A stretch of DNA of 64,000 nt from Actinomyces ruminis (GTDB taxonomy: Bacteria; Actinomycetota; Actinomycetes; Actinomycetales; Actinomycetaceae), in the NCBI RefSeq assembly GCF_002154335.2, contig NZ_MTPX02000059.1:1-64000 (forward strand), given 5' to 3'. The translations under genes were made by a program, and so were the position numbers. The notes beneath the pieces are model-generated. The model saw only the letters and a program-made list of their open reading frames with translations. It did not search any database and had not been told where the DNA came from. Shown here one piece after another: positions 1 to 9,358 of the stretch (the stretch's first letter is position 1; each line of letters starts with the position of its first letter).

Positions 1-143
1 CCGGCCGTCCCCGCCCCACCACGGCGGAGGTGCCACCTACGTCGACGACACCCAGCCCGAGGCGGAGCCGGAGCTGACCGTGCCGCGGTCATCGGCGTCG
101 ACGCGAGAAGGACGACATCGACCTGCCCGACTTCCTGCGCTGA
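1..143 (+). CDS. ftsZ: Cell division protein FtsZ, C-terminal end (partial, frameshifted)
   Basis: Only the variable linker and the conserved C-terminal peptide of FtsZ, the tubulin-like division GTPase, lie in the window. The reading ends in DDIDLPDFLR followed by TGA. This is the actinobacterial FtsZ tail that binds SepF and other Z-ring partners. Upstream, an acidic linker (GGGATYVDDTQPEAEPEL) is in a different frame from the tail, so the frame changes between about 77 and 105, by +1 or -2. The neighbours pgeF and sepF fit the usual division cluster. The tail motif makes the identity firm even though the catalytic part is outside. Confidence 0.85.
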
Positions 144-146
144 ACC

Positions 147-993
147 GTGGCGGAGGCAGTAGCGGACGCGCTGATCGCCGTCGACATGGGCGACGGCGCC
201 CGCGGCTACTTCACCACCCGCGCGCCGGCACCGGCGGAGGAGGGCGGCCCGTATGCGGGCTTCAACCTCGCTCTCCACGTCGGTGACGACCCCGTCCGGG
301 TCGAGGCCCACCGCCACCGCCTCGCCCGGGCGCTCGGCATCGCCTCCGATGCGGCGGAAGACGCATCCGGCGCCGACGGCCGGGCCGGCATCGCTGGATG
401 AACCAGGTGCACTCCGCCCGCATCGCCGGCGCCCAAGCCGACGCCGCGCCCACCGCCGATGCGCTGGTACTGGATGTCCGTACGCCGCCCGCCGGCCCGA
501 GGCGCCGGCGGCCGCAGCCGTGCTCGTAGCCGACTGCCTACCACTCCTGCTGGCCGGCGCCGACGGCACCGTCGTGGCCGCCGTCCACGCCGGCCGCCGC
601 GGATTCCTCGCCGACATCGTCCCGGCGGTGGTGGCCGCCCTGGTCGCCGCCGGCGCGGAGCCGGACGGCATCCACGCCGCCATCGGTCCATCCATCTGCG
701 GCGCCTGCTACGAGGTGAGCGCCGAGCTGCGTGCCGAGGCCGCCGCCCATGAACCCGCCTGTGCCTGCACCACCCGCTGGGGCACGCCCGGCATCAACCT
801 GGCCGCCGGTGTGACCGCCCAACTCGAACGCGCCGGTGTGCGCCACATCCTCGATGTCCACCGGTGCACCTACGAGCAACCCGACCTGTACTCCTACCGG
901 CGTGACGGCGTGACCGGTCGTCAGGCCGGAATTGTGCTTCCGACGCCGGTGTCGAAACCGGCAAGGCCATGCTGGCGCGCCGATATCCGATGA
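147..993 (+). CDS. pgeF: PgeF/YfiH laccase-domain family protein (peptidoglycan editing factor), two frameshifts
   Basis: The encoded protein has the family marks in order: a QVHSARI stretch, VADCLPLLLAG, a VVAAVHAGRRGF loop, a GPSICGACYEV metal-site segment and a DVHRCTYEQPDLYSYRRDG end. Members are Cu/Zn purine nucleoside phosphorylase/oxidase-like proteins implicated in peptidoglycan precursor quality control. It starts with GTG 4 nt after ftsZ. Three frames must be joined, with single-base losses near 385-395 and 480-520, so the printed sequence gives no intact product. The family signature HAGWRG reads HAGRRG here. The yggS-type PLP gene that often sits between pgeF and sepF is absent; the following 95 nt hold no clear gene. 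Confidence 0.8.
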
Positions 994-1087
994 CACGCCG
1001 CAGTGAATCAGCCGCCAGGCCGCCGGCTCCCGATACCGTCAACTACGTCCGGGCCGCAGGGAACCGGACGGACAAGGAGCAACTCTC

Positions 1088-1555
1088 ATGAGCGCACTGC
1101 GCAAGATGACCAATTTCCTCGGCTACTCCGAGCCGATCGAAGAGGCCTACGTCGACGCCCCCGAGGACACCCACGTCGACTTCACTCAGGGCCTGGCCGA
1201 CGACTACGCCGACGACGCCGGCAACGTCTACGAGGCCCCCTTCGAGGAGACACCCGCTGCTGCGGCGGCCCCGGATCTGCGTCGCATCGTCACCGTGCAC
1301 CCGTCCACCTATAACGAGGCCCGCGTGATCGGCGAGTCCTTCCGGGATGGCGTACCGGTCATCGTCAACCTCACCAACATGAGCGAGTCAGACGCTCGCC
1401 GCATGGTCGACTTCTCTGCCGGGCTCGTCTTCGGCCTGCATGGGGCGATCGAGCGGGTCACCCCGCGGGTGTTCCTGCTGACCCCGACCTCGGTCGAGAT
1501 CGACGACGGCGATAGCGCCGAGGACGCCCACGGCCGCTTCTTCAACCAGAGCTGA
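1088..1555 (+). CDS. sepF: Cell division protein SepF
   Basis: This 155-residue protein has the SepF layout: an N-terminal amphipathic segment ([15 protein letters not shown]) for membrane binding, an acidic linker, and a C-terminal domain. In that domain, [19 protein letters not shown] and VIVNLTNM lead to [23 protein letters not shown] and a final FLLTP strand. In actinobacteria SepF anchors FtsZ to the membrane in place of FtsA. AAGGAG lies 8 nt before the ATG. The full-length reading is intact and sits directly between pgeF and yggT, the standard context. Confidence 0.96.
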   Translation: MSALRKMTNFLGYSEPIEEAYVDAPEDTHVDFTQGLADDYADDAGNVYEAPFEETPAAAAAPDLRRIVTVHPSTYNEARVIGESFRDGVPVIVNLTNMSESDARRMVDFSAGLVFGLHGAIERVTPRVFLLTPTSVEIDDGDSAEDAHGRFFNQS

Positions 1556-1575
1556 TCGGGCCGGCTGCGCTGCCT

Positions 1576-1863
1576 ATGGTCGCAATCATCTCGATCATTT
1601 CGAGCCTGCTCAACCTCTACGTCCTGATCCTGCTGATCCGCGTGGTGCTGGATTGGATCCAGCTGTTCGCCCGCAGTTGGCGTCCCACCGGCGTGGTGCT
1701 GGTCCTGGCCAATATCGTCTACGGGCTCACCGACCCGCCACTGCGGCAGATCCGCCGATTCGTGCCGCTGGTGCGCTTGGGCGGCGTCGGTATAGACCTG
1801 GGCTTCCTGGTCCTGTGGTTCGGAATCGTCATCATCCAGTATCTGCTCCTGCTGCTGGTGTGA
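1576..1863 (+). CDS. YggT family membrane protein
   Basis: A 95-residue protein with two hydrophobic helices (about residues 5-25 and 75-95) flanking a basic segment containing LTDPPLRQIRRFVPLVRLGGVGIDLGFLVLW, which is typical of YggT. The biochemical role is not settled. The family is linked to osmotic tolerance and, by position, to division and polar growth. It lies 20 nt after sepF and is probably cotranscribed with it. Confidence 0.93.
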   Translation: MVAIISIISSLLNLYVLILLIRVVLDWIQLFARSWRPTGVVLVLANIVYGLTDPPLRQIRRFVPLVRLGGVGIDLGFLVLWFGIVIIQYLLLLLV

Positions 1864-2004
1864 GAATCCGACGGACCCGACAAAGCCGCAAAACATCACA
1901 ATAATGACACAACGTCTCCGTCTATGTGATGGTAGCGTTATTACCAGGGCGGCTATGTAACGCCGATGTGACATCATGGGCGTGACATGCCCCTCCGAAT
2001 ATGG

Positions 2005-2023
2005 CCTGAACCTAGAGTTCAGG
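2005..2023. promoter_or_regulatory. Perfect 19-bp dyad upstream of wag31
   Basis: CCTGAAC and GTTCAGG are exact inverted repeats separated by CTAGA, and TATCCT follows two nucleotides later. The dyad sits about 73 nt before the wag31 start, in a noticeably AT-richer 230-nt spacer. It could be a repressor or MerR-type operator placed just ahead of a -10-like hexamer. A weak hairpin is the alternative. The symmetry is seen; the regulatory role is inferred. Confidence 0.4.
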
Positions 2024-2095
2024 TATCCTGCCCGCATGAGTCGCCGGTCATCCGGTGCTCGTGGCATCTTCCGTAACGACACCGAGGTGACGACT

Positions 2096-2698
2096 ATGAC
2101 GCTGCTAACCGCAGACGACGTCCTCAATAAGAAGTTCCAGGCAACCAAGTTCCGCGAGGGATACGAGCAGGACGAGGTCGACGAGTTCCTTGACGAGGTC
2201 GTCGAGTCCATGCGCCAGCTCGAGGCCGAGAACGCCGACCTGAAGGCCAAGCTTGAGGCCGCCAACGCCCGCATCGCCGAGCTCGGGGAGGGCGCCCAGG
2301 CGGCGCCGGTCGCCGAGCAGGCGACTACGGTGGTTGAGCCCGTCGTCGAGTCGGCGCCCGTCGCCCCGGTCGCCGACGAGTCCCAGGAACCGGCCGCCGC
2401 CTCCGGCATGCTCGAGCTGGCCCAGCGTCTGCACGACGAGCACGTCGCCAACGGCAAGGCCGAGGGCGAGCGCATCATCGCCGAGGCCCGCGCTACCGGT
2501 GAGCAGGTTGTGCGCGAGGCCGAGGACCAGCGCAACCGCACCCTGGCCCAGCTGGAGAAGGAGCGTTCCGGTCTGGAGCACAAGATCGACGAACTGCGCC
2601 GCTTCGAATCCGACTACCGCACGCGCCTGAAGAGCTACCTGCAGAACCTGCTGAGCACCGTCGAGGACGGCAACGAGTCGGCCACGCCGAGCCTGTAG
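2096..2698 (+). CDS. wag31: DivIVA/Wag31 polar growth protein
   Basis: A 200-residue coiled-coil protein. The N-terminus MTLLTADDVLNKKFQATKF followed by REGYEQDEVDEFLDEV is the membrane-curvature-binding DivIVA domain. A first coiled coil follows (about residues 40-65), then a Pro/Ala/Val-rich linker (about 70-100), and a long second coiled coil with many E/R residues. The protein recruits peptidoglycan synthesis to the cell pole in actinobacteria. The ATG at 2096 is chosen because GAGGTGA lies 5 nt upstream and the family begins at this residue. An in-frame extension to 1976 would add unrelated sequence. Confidence 0.95.
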   Translation: MTLLTADDVLNKKFQATKFREGYEQDEVDEFLDEVVESMRQLEAENADLKAKLEAANARIAELGEGAQAAPVAEQATTVVEPVVESAPVAPVADESQEPAAASGMLELAQRLHDEHVANGKAEGERIIAEARATGEQVVREAEDQRNRTLAQLEKERSGLEHKIDELRRFESDYRTRLKSYLQNLLSTVEDGNESATPSL

Positions 2699-2735
2699 CG
2701 GCAGCGCCAACGCGTCAACAACGCCATGACATCCG

Positions 2736-2777
2736 CCGGTCGGGGCGGCGGGCCCACCGGGCCGCCGCCCCGACCGG
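2736..2777. terminator. Strong GC hairpin after wag31
   Basis: A perfect 16-bp stem runs from CCGGTCGGGGCGGCGG (2736-2751) to its exact complement (2762-2777) with a 10-nt loop. It begins 38 nt after the wag31 stop and only a short TTG follows, as is common for high-GC terminators without a T tract. It probably ends the division transcript. Confidence 0.7.
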
Positions 2778-2833
2778 TTGCGTGTGAATGACCGTGGCGA
2801 GCCGCGCCCACCCGTCGAGACCCACGAAGGACC

Positions 2834-3443
2834 ATGAGCGAGACTCCCGAACCCGTCACGCCGATCCGGTCGCGCCGCCGAGACACCGGACCCGTCAGAG
2901 GCCGCCACGACGGCTCCCGCCCCGCGCCCGCACCGCCCCCTGGCGATCCTGTGGACGCTGGCGGCGGCTGTGGTGGCCGTGGACCAGTTGACGAAGGCAT
3001 GGGCGGTGGCGGCCCTGTCGGACGGGCGCCGTGTGCACCTGCTGGGCGACTGGCTGACGCTGGTCCTGTTGCGCAATCCCGGTGCCGCCTTCTCCTTCGC
3101 CACCGGCCAGACCTGGATCTTCGCCCTGATCGCCATAGCCGTGACGGTGGTGGTCATCCGCGTCTCCCGGCGGCTGGGTTCCATGTGGTGGGCGGTTGCG
3201 CTCGGCCTGGTGCTGGGCGGCGCGGTGGGTAACCTCATCGACCGGCTGGTGCGTGCCCCCGGCGTACTACGCGGGCACGTCGTGGACTTCATCGACTACG
3301 GCGGCTGGTTCGTGGGGAACGTGGCCGACATCGCCATCGTCGGCGCCGCCGTCATCATCATGGTGCTGTCCCTGCGCGGTCGTGAGTTGGATGGTAGCCG
3401 CGCGGGCGCTGGGCGCGGTCGACACGCGGAGACCGACGCATGA
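2834..3443 (+). CDS. lspA: Lipoprotein signal peptidase LspA (frameshift near the N-terminus)
   Basis: Prolipoprotein signal peptidase, an integral membrane aspartyl protease that cleaves diacylglyceryl-lipoproteins. Four hydrophobic helices are visible. The catalytic blocks are [18 protein letters not shown] (first Asp) and VVDFIDY followed by NVADIAIV (second Asp). The first helix ([21 protein letters not shown]) begins upstream of the only in-frame start (GTG 2970), so that start cannot be right. ATG 2834 ([13 protein letters not shown]) in the neighbouring frame supplies the usual short cytoplasmic tail, which implies a frame change between about 2860 and 2890. The stop overlaps the rluD start by 4 nt. 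Confidence 0.88.
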
Positions 3444-4360
3444 GCCTGCGGCTGCTGCCCGTCCCGGACGGGCTGGTGGGCCAGCGACTGGACACCGCCC
3501 TGGCCCGCATGACCGGGTTGTCCCGTTCCAAGGTCGAGGCGCTGTGCGCGGCGGGCCGGGTACGCATCGACGGCGCGGCCGTGGACAAGGCCCAGCGGCT
3601 GGAGGCCGGCGGGATGATCGAGGCCGACCTGCCCGATCCGCGCCCGCCCGCGCCGGTCCCCACCCCGGTAGAGGGCATGGGCATCCTGTATGAGGACGCC
3701 GACATCGTCGTGGTCGACAAGCCCGCGGGCGTGGCCGCGCATCCGTCAGTAGGGTGGGACGGGCCGGATGTTCTTGGTGCGCTGCGGGCCATGCACATAT
3801 CAGTGGCCACCTCCGGCGCCGCCGAGCGGCAAGGCATCGTGTCGCGGCTGGACGTGGGCACCTCCGGCGTCATGATCGTCGCCAAGGGGGAGCGGGCCTA
3901 CTCGGTGCTCAAGCGAGCCTTCCGCGAGCACACCGTTGACAAGGTCTACCACGCCGTCGTCCAGGGACACCTGGATCCCTCCTCCGGCACGATTGACGCC
4001 CCCATCGGCCGCCACCCCGGCAGGGAGTGGAAAATGGCCATCATCGCCGGCGGGCGTGAATCCATCACCCACTATGACGTGATCGAATTCATGCCTCGCG
4101 CCAGCCTGGTGGAGGTCCACCTGGAGACCGGACGCACCCACCAGATCCGCGTCCACATGGCCGCCGTCGGCCACCCCTGCGTGGGAGACGCCACCTACGG
4201 GGCCGACCCCACCCTGAGCGCCCGGACCGGCCTGAGGCGCCAGTGGCTGCACGCCACCGAACTGACCATCGCCCACCCGATCACCGGGAGTCGGCTGACC
4301 TTCCACAGTGATTACCCCGACGACCTGGCCCACGCCCTGGACGTCCTTCGCCTGCCCTGA
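3440..4360 (+). CDS. rluD: Pseudouridine synthase, RluA/RluD family
   Basis: A 306-residue enzyme with an N-terminal S4 RNA-binding domain ([19 protein letters not shown], residues about 15-65) and a RluA catalytic domain. The active-site motif reads SRLDVGTSG, with catalytic Asp138; most relatives have HRLD. Later family blocks are present: [24 protein letters not shown] and [11 protein letters not shown]. It isomerises uridines in 23S rRNA; the exact sites cannot be read from sequence. The ATGA overlap with lspA is the common lspA-rluD pairing. Confidence 0.93.
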   Translation: MSLRLLPVPDGLVGQRLDTALARMTGLSRSKVEALCAAGRVRIDGAAVDKAQRLEAGGMIEADLPDPRPPAPVPTPVEGMGILYEDADIVVVDKPAGVAAHPSVGWDGPDVLGALRAMHISVATSGAAERQGIVSRLDVGTSGVMIVAKGERAYSVLKRAFREHTVDKVYHAVVQGHLDPSSGTIDAPIGRHPGREWKMAIIAGGRESITHYDVIEFMPRASLVEVHLETGRTHQIRVHMAAVGHPCVGDATYGADPTLSARTGLRRQWLHATELTIAHPITGSRLTFHSDYPDDLAHALDVLRLP

Positions 4361-4365
4361 AGCCC

Positions 4366-4929
4366 ATGCCGCCAACGACTGCACCTCACCCGACCGGCCA
4401 CCCGCCGCTGCGCATCGAATCGTTGCGCGCCGTCGTCGCCCCTATCGACTTTGCCACCGTCCGCGGCGACGATGCCGACCCCGCGCTCGACGAGTTTCGC
4501 CGCGCGGTGGCGGACGTGCGCCTGGAAGTATTCGTCGACGAGCAGCGGGTTCCTCTCGCCCTGGAAATCGACGCCCGCGACTTCGCGGCCACCACCATCC
4601 ACGTGCTTGCCCGCGGCGCCGACGGTGCCCCATTGGGAACGGCACGCCTGCTGTTGGAGCCCGACCACCCCGGGCAGGTGCATCTGGGACGCTTGGCCGT
4701 GCGGCGCGCCGCCCGTGGTACCGGTCTGGGAGCGCGCCTGGTCGCCGCCGTCGAGCAGGCCGCCCTGCAGAATGCGGCCGTTCAGGGCGCCGTCACCGTG
4801 GTGCTCTCGGCGCAGGAACAGGCCATGGACTTCTACCGACGCTGCGGTTACCACGTGATTACGGGGGAGCGCTACCTGGATGCCGGCATCTGGCATCAGG
4901 ACATGGCCCGCACCCTGCATCGCTCCTAA
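4366..4929 (+). CDS. GNAT family N-acetyltransferase
   Basis: A 187-residue single-domain acyltransferase. LEVFVDEQRVPLALEID resembles the N-terminal part of the ElaA/YjcF type. LGRLAVRRAARGTGLGARLV carries the acetyl-CoA pyrophosphate-binding loop (R-x-x-G-x-G), and QEQAMDFYRRCGY is the usual C-terminal motif. The substrate is unknown. It starts 5 nt after rluD and ends 1 nt before the dnaE start, so it is likely part of that transcript. Confidence 0.85.
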   Translation: MPPTTAPHPTGHPPLRIESLRAVVAPIDFATVRGDDADPALDEFRRAVADVRLEVFVDEQRVPLALEIDARDFAATTIHVLARGADGAPLGTARLLLEPDHPGQVHLGRLAVRRAARGTGLGARLVAAVEQAALQNAAVQGAVTVVLSAQEQAMDFYRRCGYHVITGERYLDAGIWHQDMARTLHRS

Positions 4930-4930
4930 G

Positions 4931-7900
4931 ATGAGCCGCATGGCAGACATGAGCGTTGCGCAGACGGTGGGCGAGCAGACCGACGGCCAGGAGCCTTACG
5001 ACGACTTCGTCCACCTGCACGTTCACACCGACTACTCCATGCTGGACGGCGCCGGCAAGATCAAGGACTATGTCGCCGAGGCCAAGCGGCTGGGCCAACG
5101 CGCCCTGGCCATCACCGACCACGGCTACATGTTCGGCGCCTATGAGTTCTACGCGGCCGCCAAGAAGGCCGGCATCAAACCCATCATCGGGGTGGAGGCC
5201 TACCTGACCCCGGGCACCTCCCGCTTCGACAAGACCCGCGTGTTCTGGGGGGATGAGTCCCAGCGCGCCGACGACGTCTCCGCCCGCGGCTCCTACACGC
5301 ATATGACCCTGCTGTCCCACAACGACGAGGGCCTGCACAACCTCATGCGCCTGGACTCCTACGCCTCCCTGGAGGGGCAGTGGGGCAAGGCCCCCCGCAT
5401 GGACCGTGAGCTCATCTCCCGCTACGCCAAGGGCCTGATCTCCTCCACCGGGTGTCCGTCCAGCGAGGTGCAGACGCGCCTGCGCCTGGGCCAGTGGGAC
5501 GAGGCCCTGCGCGCCGCCAGCGAATTGCAGGACATCTTCGGCAAGGACTACTTCTACGTCGAACTCATGGACCATGGGTTGGAGATCGAGCAGCGCGTCA
5601 CCAAGGACCTGCTGCGCCTGGCCAAGGCGATCAACGCCCCCCTGCTGGCCACCAACGACTCCCACTACGTGCGTCCGGAGGACCGCACCATCCAGGACGC
5701 GATGCTGTGCATCAACTCCGGTTCCGTGCTCTCCGACCCCGACCGCTTCAAGTTCGACGGCGACACCTACTACCTGCGTCCCGGCCGAGAGATGCGCGCC
5801 CTGTTCAAGGAGATGCCGGAGGCCTGCGATAACACGCTGCTGGTGGCCGAGCAGTGCAACGTCAGCTTCCAGACCGTCGACGAGGGCGCCTCCTTCATGC
5901 CGGTTTTCCCCGTTCCCGAGGGGGAGACCATGGAGTCCTGGTTCATTAAGGAATGCTGGAAGGGAATGGACCGCCGCTTCCACGGCGACATCCCGGAGGA
6001 GTGCCGTAAGCAGGCCGAGTATGAGATCGACGTCATCGTGCAGATGGGTTTCCCCGGCTACTTCCTGGTGGTGGCCGACTACATCAACTGGGCCAAGCGT
6101 CAGGGCATCCGCGTGGGGCCGGGTCGTGGCTCCGGCGCCGGCTCCATGGTCGCCTACGCCATGGGCATCACCGAGCTCAACCCGCTCAAGCACGGTCTGA
6201 TCTTCGAGCGCTTCCTCAACCCCGAGCGCATCTCCATGCCGGATATCGACGTCGACTTCGACGAGCGTCGGCGCGATGAGGTCATCGAGTACGTCAAGCA
6301 GAAGTACGGGTCCGATCGCGTCAGCCAGGTGGTGACATACGGTGTCATCAAGGCCAAGCAGTCGCTCAAGGACTCCTCTCGGGTCATGGGCTACCCCTAC
6401 GCGGTCGGCGACCGGCTGACCAAGGCCATGCCACCGGCCATCATGGGCAAGGACATCACCATCAAGGGCATGTTCAACCCCGAGGACCCGCGCTACGGGG
6501 AGGCGCAGGCCTTCCGCGATCTGCACGCCGAGGACCCGGACGCGCAAAAGATCGTCGAGCTGGCCGGCGGCCTGGAGGGCATGACCCGCCAGTGGGGCGT
6601 GCACGCCTGCGCCGTGATCATGTCCAGCCGCACCCTGACCGACATCATCCCCATGATGCAGCGGCTGCAGGACGGCGCCTTCATCACCCAGTTCGACTAC
6701 CCGACCTGCGAGCATCTGGGTCTGCTCAAGATGGACTTCCTGGGGCTGCGCAACCTCACGGTCATTTCCGACGCCCTAGACAACATCGTTGCCAACGGCA
6801 AGGAACCGCTCGACATCGACCACATCGAGCTGGATGACCGGCCCACCTACGAGCTGCTGGCCCGTGGCGACACCCTGGGCGTCTTCCAGCTGGATGGTGG
6901 CGGCATGCGCACTCTGCTGCGCTTGATGAAGCCGGACAACTTCGAGGACATCTCCGCCGTCGGCGCCCTGTACCGCCCCGGCCCCATGGGGGCGGAGTCC
7001 CACACCAACTACGCCCTGCGCAAGAACGGTCTGCAGGAGATCATCCCCATCCACCCCGAGCTCAAGGAGGCTCTGGAGCCGATCCTGGGGACGACCTACG
7101 GTCTGATCGTCTACCAGGAGCAGGTCATGAAGATCGCCACCGACCTGGCGGGCTTCACCATGGGCAAGGCCGATGCGCTGCGCAAGGCCATGGGTAAGAA
7201 GAAGATGGACATCCTGGAGAAGATGTTCGTCGAGTTCGAGGCGGGCATGGTCGAGCGGGGCTTCTCCAAGGAGTCCGTCAAGGCCCTGTGGGACGTGGTG
7301 GTGCCCTTCGCCAAGTACGCCTTCAACAAGGCGCACTCAGCCGCCTACGGCGTGGTCTCCTACTGGACCGCCTACCTGAAGGCCCACTATCCCACCGAGT
7401 ACATGGCGGCCCTGCTGACCTCGCAGAAGGACAACAAGGACAAGCTGGCCGTCTACCTGGGCGAGTGCCGTCACATGGGCATCAAGGTGCTGCCCCCGGA
7501 CGTCAACGCCTCCCGGGCCCAGTTCTCCGCCGTCGGCGAGGACATCCGCTTCGGCCTGGGCGCCATCCGCAACGTCGGCGCCAACGTCGTGGACGCCATC
7601 GTGAAGGCCCGCGAGGACAAGGGCGACTTCACCAGCTTCGAGGACTTCCTCGACAAGGTCCCCGCGGTCGTGTGCAACAAGCGCACCATTGATTCTCTGA
7701 TCAAGGCCGGCGCCTTCGACACGCTCGGCAAGTCCCGGCGCGCCCTGCACGCCTGCCACGAGGACTTCGTGGACGAGATCATCGGCGTTAAGCGCAACGA
7801 GGCCGCCGGCCAGTTCGACCTGTTCGCCTCCATCATGGGGGACGCCGCCGGCGAGGCCGATGCCGGCTTCGGCTCCGGCCCGGTCTTCTCCTCGGAGGTC

Positions 7901-8554
7901 CCCGACCTGCCCGAGTGGGACAAGAAGGAGAAGCTCGCCTACGAGCGCGACATGCTCGGCCTGTACGTGTCCGACCACCCGCTGCTGGGCCTGGAGAGTG
8001 CCCTGGCCAAGCTGGCAGACACCGAGATCTCCGACCTCATTGAGGACGACGACCGGCCCGACGGCGCCATGGTCACCATCGCCGGCCTGATCACCTCACT
8101 GACCCGCAAGACCACCAAGCAGGGCAACCTGTGGGCCATTGCCCAGATCGAGGACCTGGGCGGAAGCATCGAGGCGCTGTTCTTCCCCTCCACCTACCAG
8201 ACGGTATCCACCATGCTGGCCCCGGACACCGTGGTGACCCTGCGCGGGCGCCTGAACCGCCGCGACGGGCAAGTAGCCCTTTACGTGCAGGAGATGACGG
8301 TGCCGGACGTATCCAGCGCCACGCATGAGGCGGTCACCATCACCCTGCCGACCAACCGCTGCACCGGCCCGCTGGTGGAGCAGTTCAAGACCGTGCTGGA
8401 GAAGCACCCGGGCATGTCCACCGTACGGTTGACGCTGACCAGCCCCGGACGCGAGGTGCGCACCCAGCTTGACAACTCCCTGCGGGTGGAGGCCTCGGCG
8501 GCCTTCTACTCCGATATCAAGGCCCTGCTGGGTCCGGGCTGCCTCAAACGCTGA
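4931..8554 (+). CDS. dnaE: DNA polymerase III alpha subunit DnaE
   Basis: A replicative C-family polymerase of about 1207 residues. An N-terminal PHP domain starts with HLHVHTDYSMLDGA. The palm holds GPGRGSGAGSMVAYAMGIT and the catalytic PDIDVDFDE motif. The fingers region includes YGLIVYQEQVM, and YAFNKAHSAAYGVVSYWTAYLK follows. The C-terminus has a helix-hairpin-helix region and an OB fold (VTIAGLITSLTRKTTKQG), as in DnaE1. The ATG at 4931 follows the acetyltransferase stop by 1 nt; in-frame ATGs at 4940 and 4949 are alternatives. This is the longest intact gene in the window and contains no frame break. Confidence 0.97.
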   Translation: MSRMADMSVAQTVGEQTDGQEPYDDFVHLHVHTDYSMLDGAGKIKDYVAEAKRLGQRALAITDHGYMFGAYEFYAAAKKAGIKPIIGVEAYLTPGTSRFDKTRVFWGDESQRADDVSARGSYTHMTLLSHNDEGLHNLMRLDSYASLEGQWGKAPRMDRELISRYAKGLISSTGCPSSEVQTRLRLGQWDEALRAASELQDIFGKDYFYVELMDHGLEIEQRVTKDLLRLAKAINAPLLATNDSHYVRPEDRTIQDAMLCINSGSVLSDPDRFKFDGDTYYLRPGREMRALFKEMPEACDNTLLVAEQCNVSFQTVDEGASFMPVFPVPEGETMESWFIKECWKGMDRRFHGDIPEECRKQAEYEIDVIVQMGFPGYFLVVADYINWAKRQGIRVGPGRGSGAGSMVAYAMGITELNPLKHGLIFERFLNPERISMPDIDVDFDERRRDEVIEYVKQKYGSDRVSQVVTYGVIKAKQSLKDSSRVMGYPYAVGDRLTKAMPPAIMGKDITIKGMFNPEDPRYGEAQAFRDLHAEDPDAQKIVELAGGLEGMTRQWGVHACAVIMSSRTLTDIIPMMQRLQDGAFITQFDYPTCEHLGLLKMDFLGLRNLTVISDALDNIVANGKEPLDIDHIELDDRPTYELLARGDTLGVFQLDGGGMRTLLRLMKPDNFEDISAVGALYRPGPMGAESHTNYALRKNGLQEIIPIHPELKEALEPILGTTYGLIVYQEQVMKIATDLAGFTMGKADALRKAMGKKKMDILEKMFVEFEAGMVERGFSKESVKALWDVVVPFAKYAFNKAHSAAYGVVSYWTAYLKAHYPTEYMAALLTSQKDNKDKLAVYLGECRHMGIKVLPPDVNASRAQFSAVGEDIRFGLGAIRNVGANVVDAIVKAREDKGDFTSFEDFLDKVPAVVCNKRTIDSLIKAGAFDTLGKSRRALHACHEDFVDEIIGVKRNEAAGQFDLFASIMGDAAGEADAGFGSGPVFSSEVPDLPEWDKKEKLAYERDMLGLYVSDHPLLGLESALAKLADTEISDLIEDDDRPDGAMVTIAGLITSLTRKTTKQGNLWAIAQIEDLGGSIEALFFPSTYQTVSTMLAPDTVVTLRGRLNRRDGQVALYVQEMTVPDVSSATHEAVTITLPTNRCTGPLVEQFKTVLEKHPGMSTVRLTLTSPGREVRTQLDNSLRVEASAAFYSDIKALLGPGCLKR

Positions 8555-8578
8555 CGTACCGGCCGGCGGCGGGGCGCG

Positions 8579-8809
8579 TCACCCCACGATGGCGCCTGCC
8601 GCGCCCGTCGGCAGATCCACGATGACGACGTCGCCGGCGGCCAGGCGGTGCCCCCTCCGGGTTTCGACCGCGCCATTGACGGTGACATCGCCGGACTGGA
8701 TGGCGATGCGCGCGTCGGCTCCGTCCTCTACCAGACCCGCGAGCTTGAGGAACTGCCCGAGCTTGATCTCACCGGCGACCGGAACGGAGGGCCACGAGGG
8801 GGTACTCAT
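8579..8809 (-). CDS. S4-domain RNA-binding protein (YaaA/RlbA type)
   Basis: A 76-residue protein that is essentially one S4 domain: IKLGQFLKLAGLVEDGADARI, then GDVTVNGAVETRRGHRL and GDVVIVDL. Small stand-alone S4 proteins of this type bind structured RNA and are thought to act in ribosome assembly. The start chosen (MSTPSWPSVP) matches the family. The reading could extend to 8893 but that adds non-homologous sequence overlapping the divergent gene. It converges with dnaE. Confidence 0.85.
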   Translation of the reverse strand: MSTPSWPSVPVAGEIKLGQFLKLAGLVEDGADARIAIQSGDVTVNGAVETRRGHRLAAGDVVIVDLPTGAAGAIVG

Positions 8810-8883
8810 ACTCCTATCTTGGCAGCTGCCAGCGGCTGGCAACGGGTGGACGCCCCGGCGTCCATCTCTGAGAGGATAAGCGC

Positions 8884-9288
8884 GTGTCATCATCTGCTTC
8901 CGCGAGTGCTTGCCCCGGGGCCTGGCGGCCCGCAGCGCAGGAACTCGCGCTGACCGTGGGGGAGCGCTATCCGGTGGGGGAGCGCAGCTACACGCTCACG
9001 CCGCGTCTGGCCGAGGCGGTGATGCGTTCACGCCAAGTGCTCATCGAGGTCGCCGCCCACCGTGAGGTCATAACCTACGGAGGACTCAGCGAGGCGATCG
9101 GTGGCGCCGTCCTGCCACGCCACATGGGGCCACTGATGCACATGCTCGGGCACGACTGCGCCGAGCGCGGCGAGCCGAGTCTGCCGGCGCTGGTAATCAA
9201 CCAGGCCAAGGGCGAGGTCGGGACGGCCGACGACGCCTGGGCACCACCCGAGCGCAGCGCCTGTTGGGACTACTGGGCCCCGGTTTGA
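8884..9288 (+). CDS. Conserved hypothetical protein with an MGMT-like winged-helix segment
   Basis: A 134-residue protein starting at GTG, with GAGAGGA upstream. The centre, EVITYGGLSEAIGG through RHMGPLMHMLGHDCAERGEPSLPALVI, resembles the DNA-binding half of alkyltransferase-like proteins (pattern ITYGELA ... LG ... LPALVV). The PCHRV cysteine motif is missing, so no alkyltransferase chemistry is expected. It ends in ERSACWDYWAPV. It is convergent with the downstream kinase gene. The function is unknown. Confidence 0.6.
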   Translation: MSSSASASACPGAWRPAAQELALTVGERYPVGERSYTLTPRLAEAVMRSRQVLIEVAAHREVITYGGLSEAIGGAVLPRHMGPLMHMLGHDCAERGEPSLPALVINQAKGEVGTADDAWAPPERSACWDYWAPV

Positions 9289-9358
9289 CTGGGACGTCGG
9301 ACGGAACCCGGGAGAGCGGCCCAGCAGCCGAATACGCTCGGGCCATTCACGCCGGTTC

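Noticed and set aside
1309-2583. Long minus-strand open frame opposite sepF, yggT and wag31
   Set aside because: Low-complexity Ser/Arg/Gln-rich translation, antisense to three clear genes; a by-product of high G+C.
4859-6715. 618-codon minus-strand frame opposite dnaE
   Set aside because: Repetitive Val/Gly/His-rich product with no domain; shadow of dnaE.
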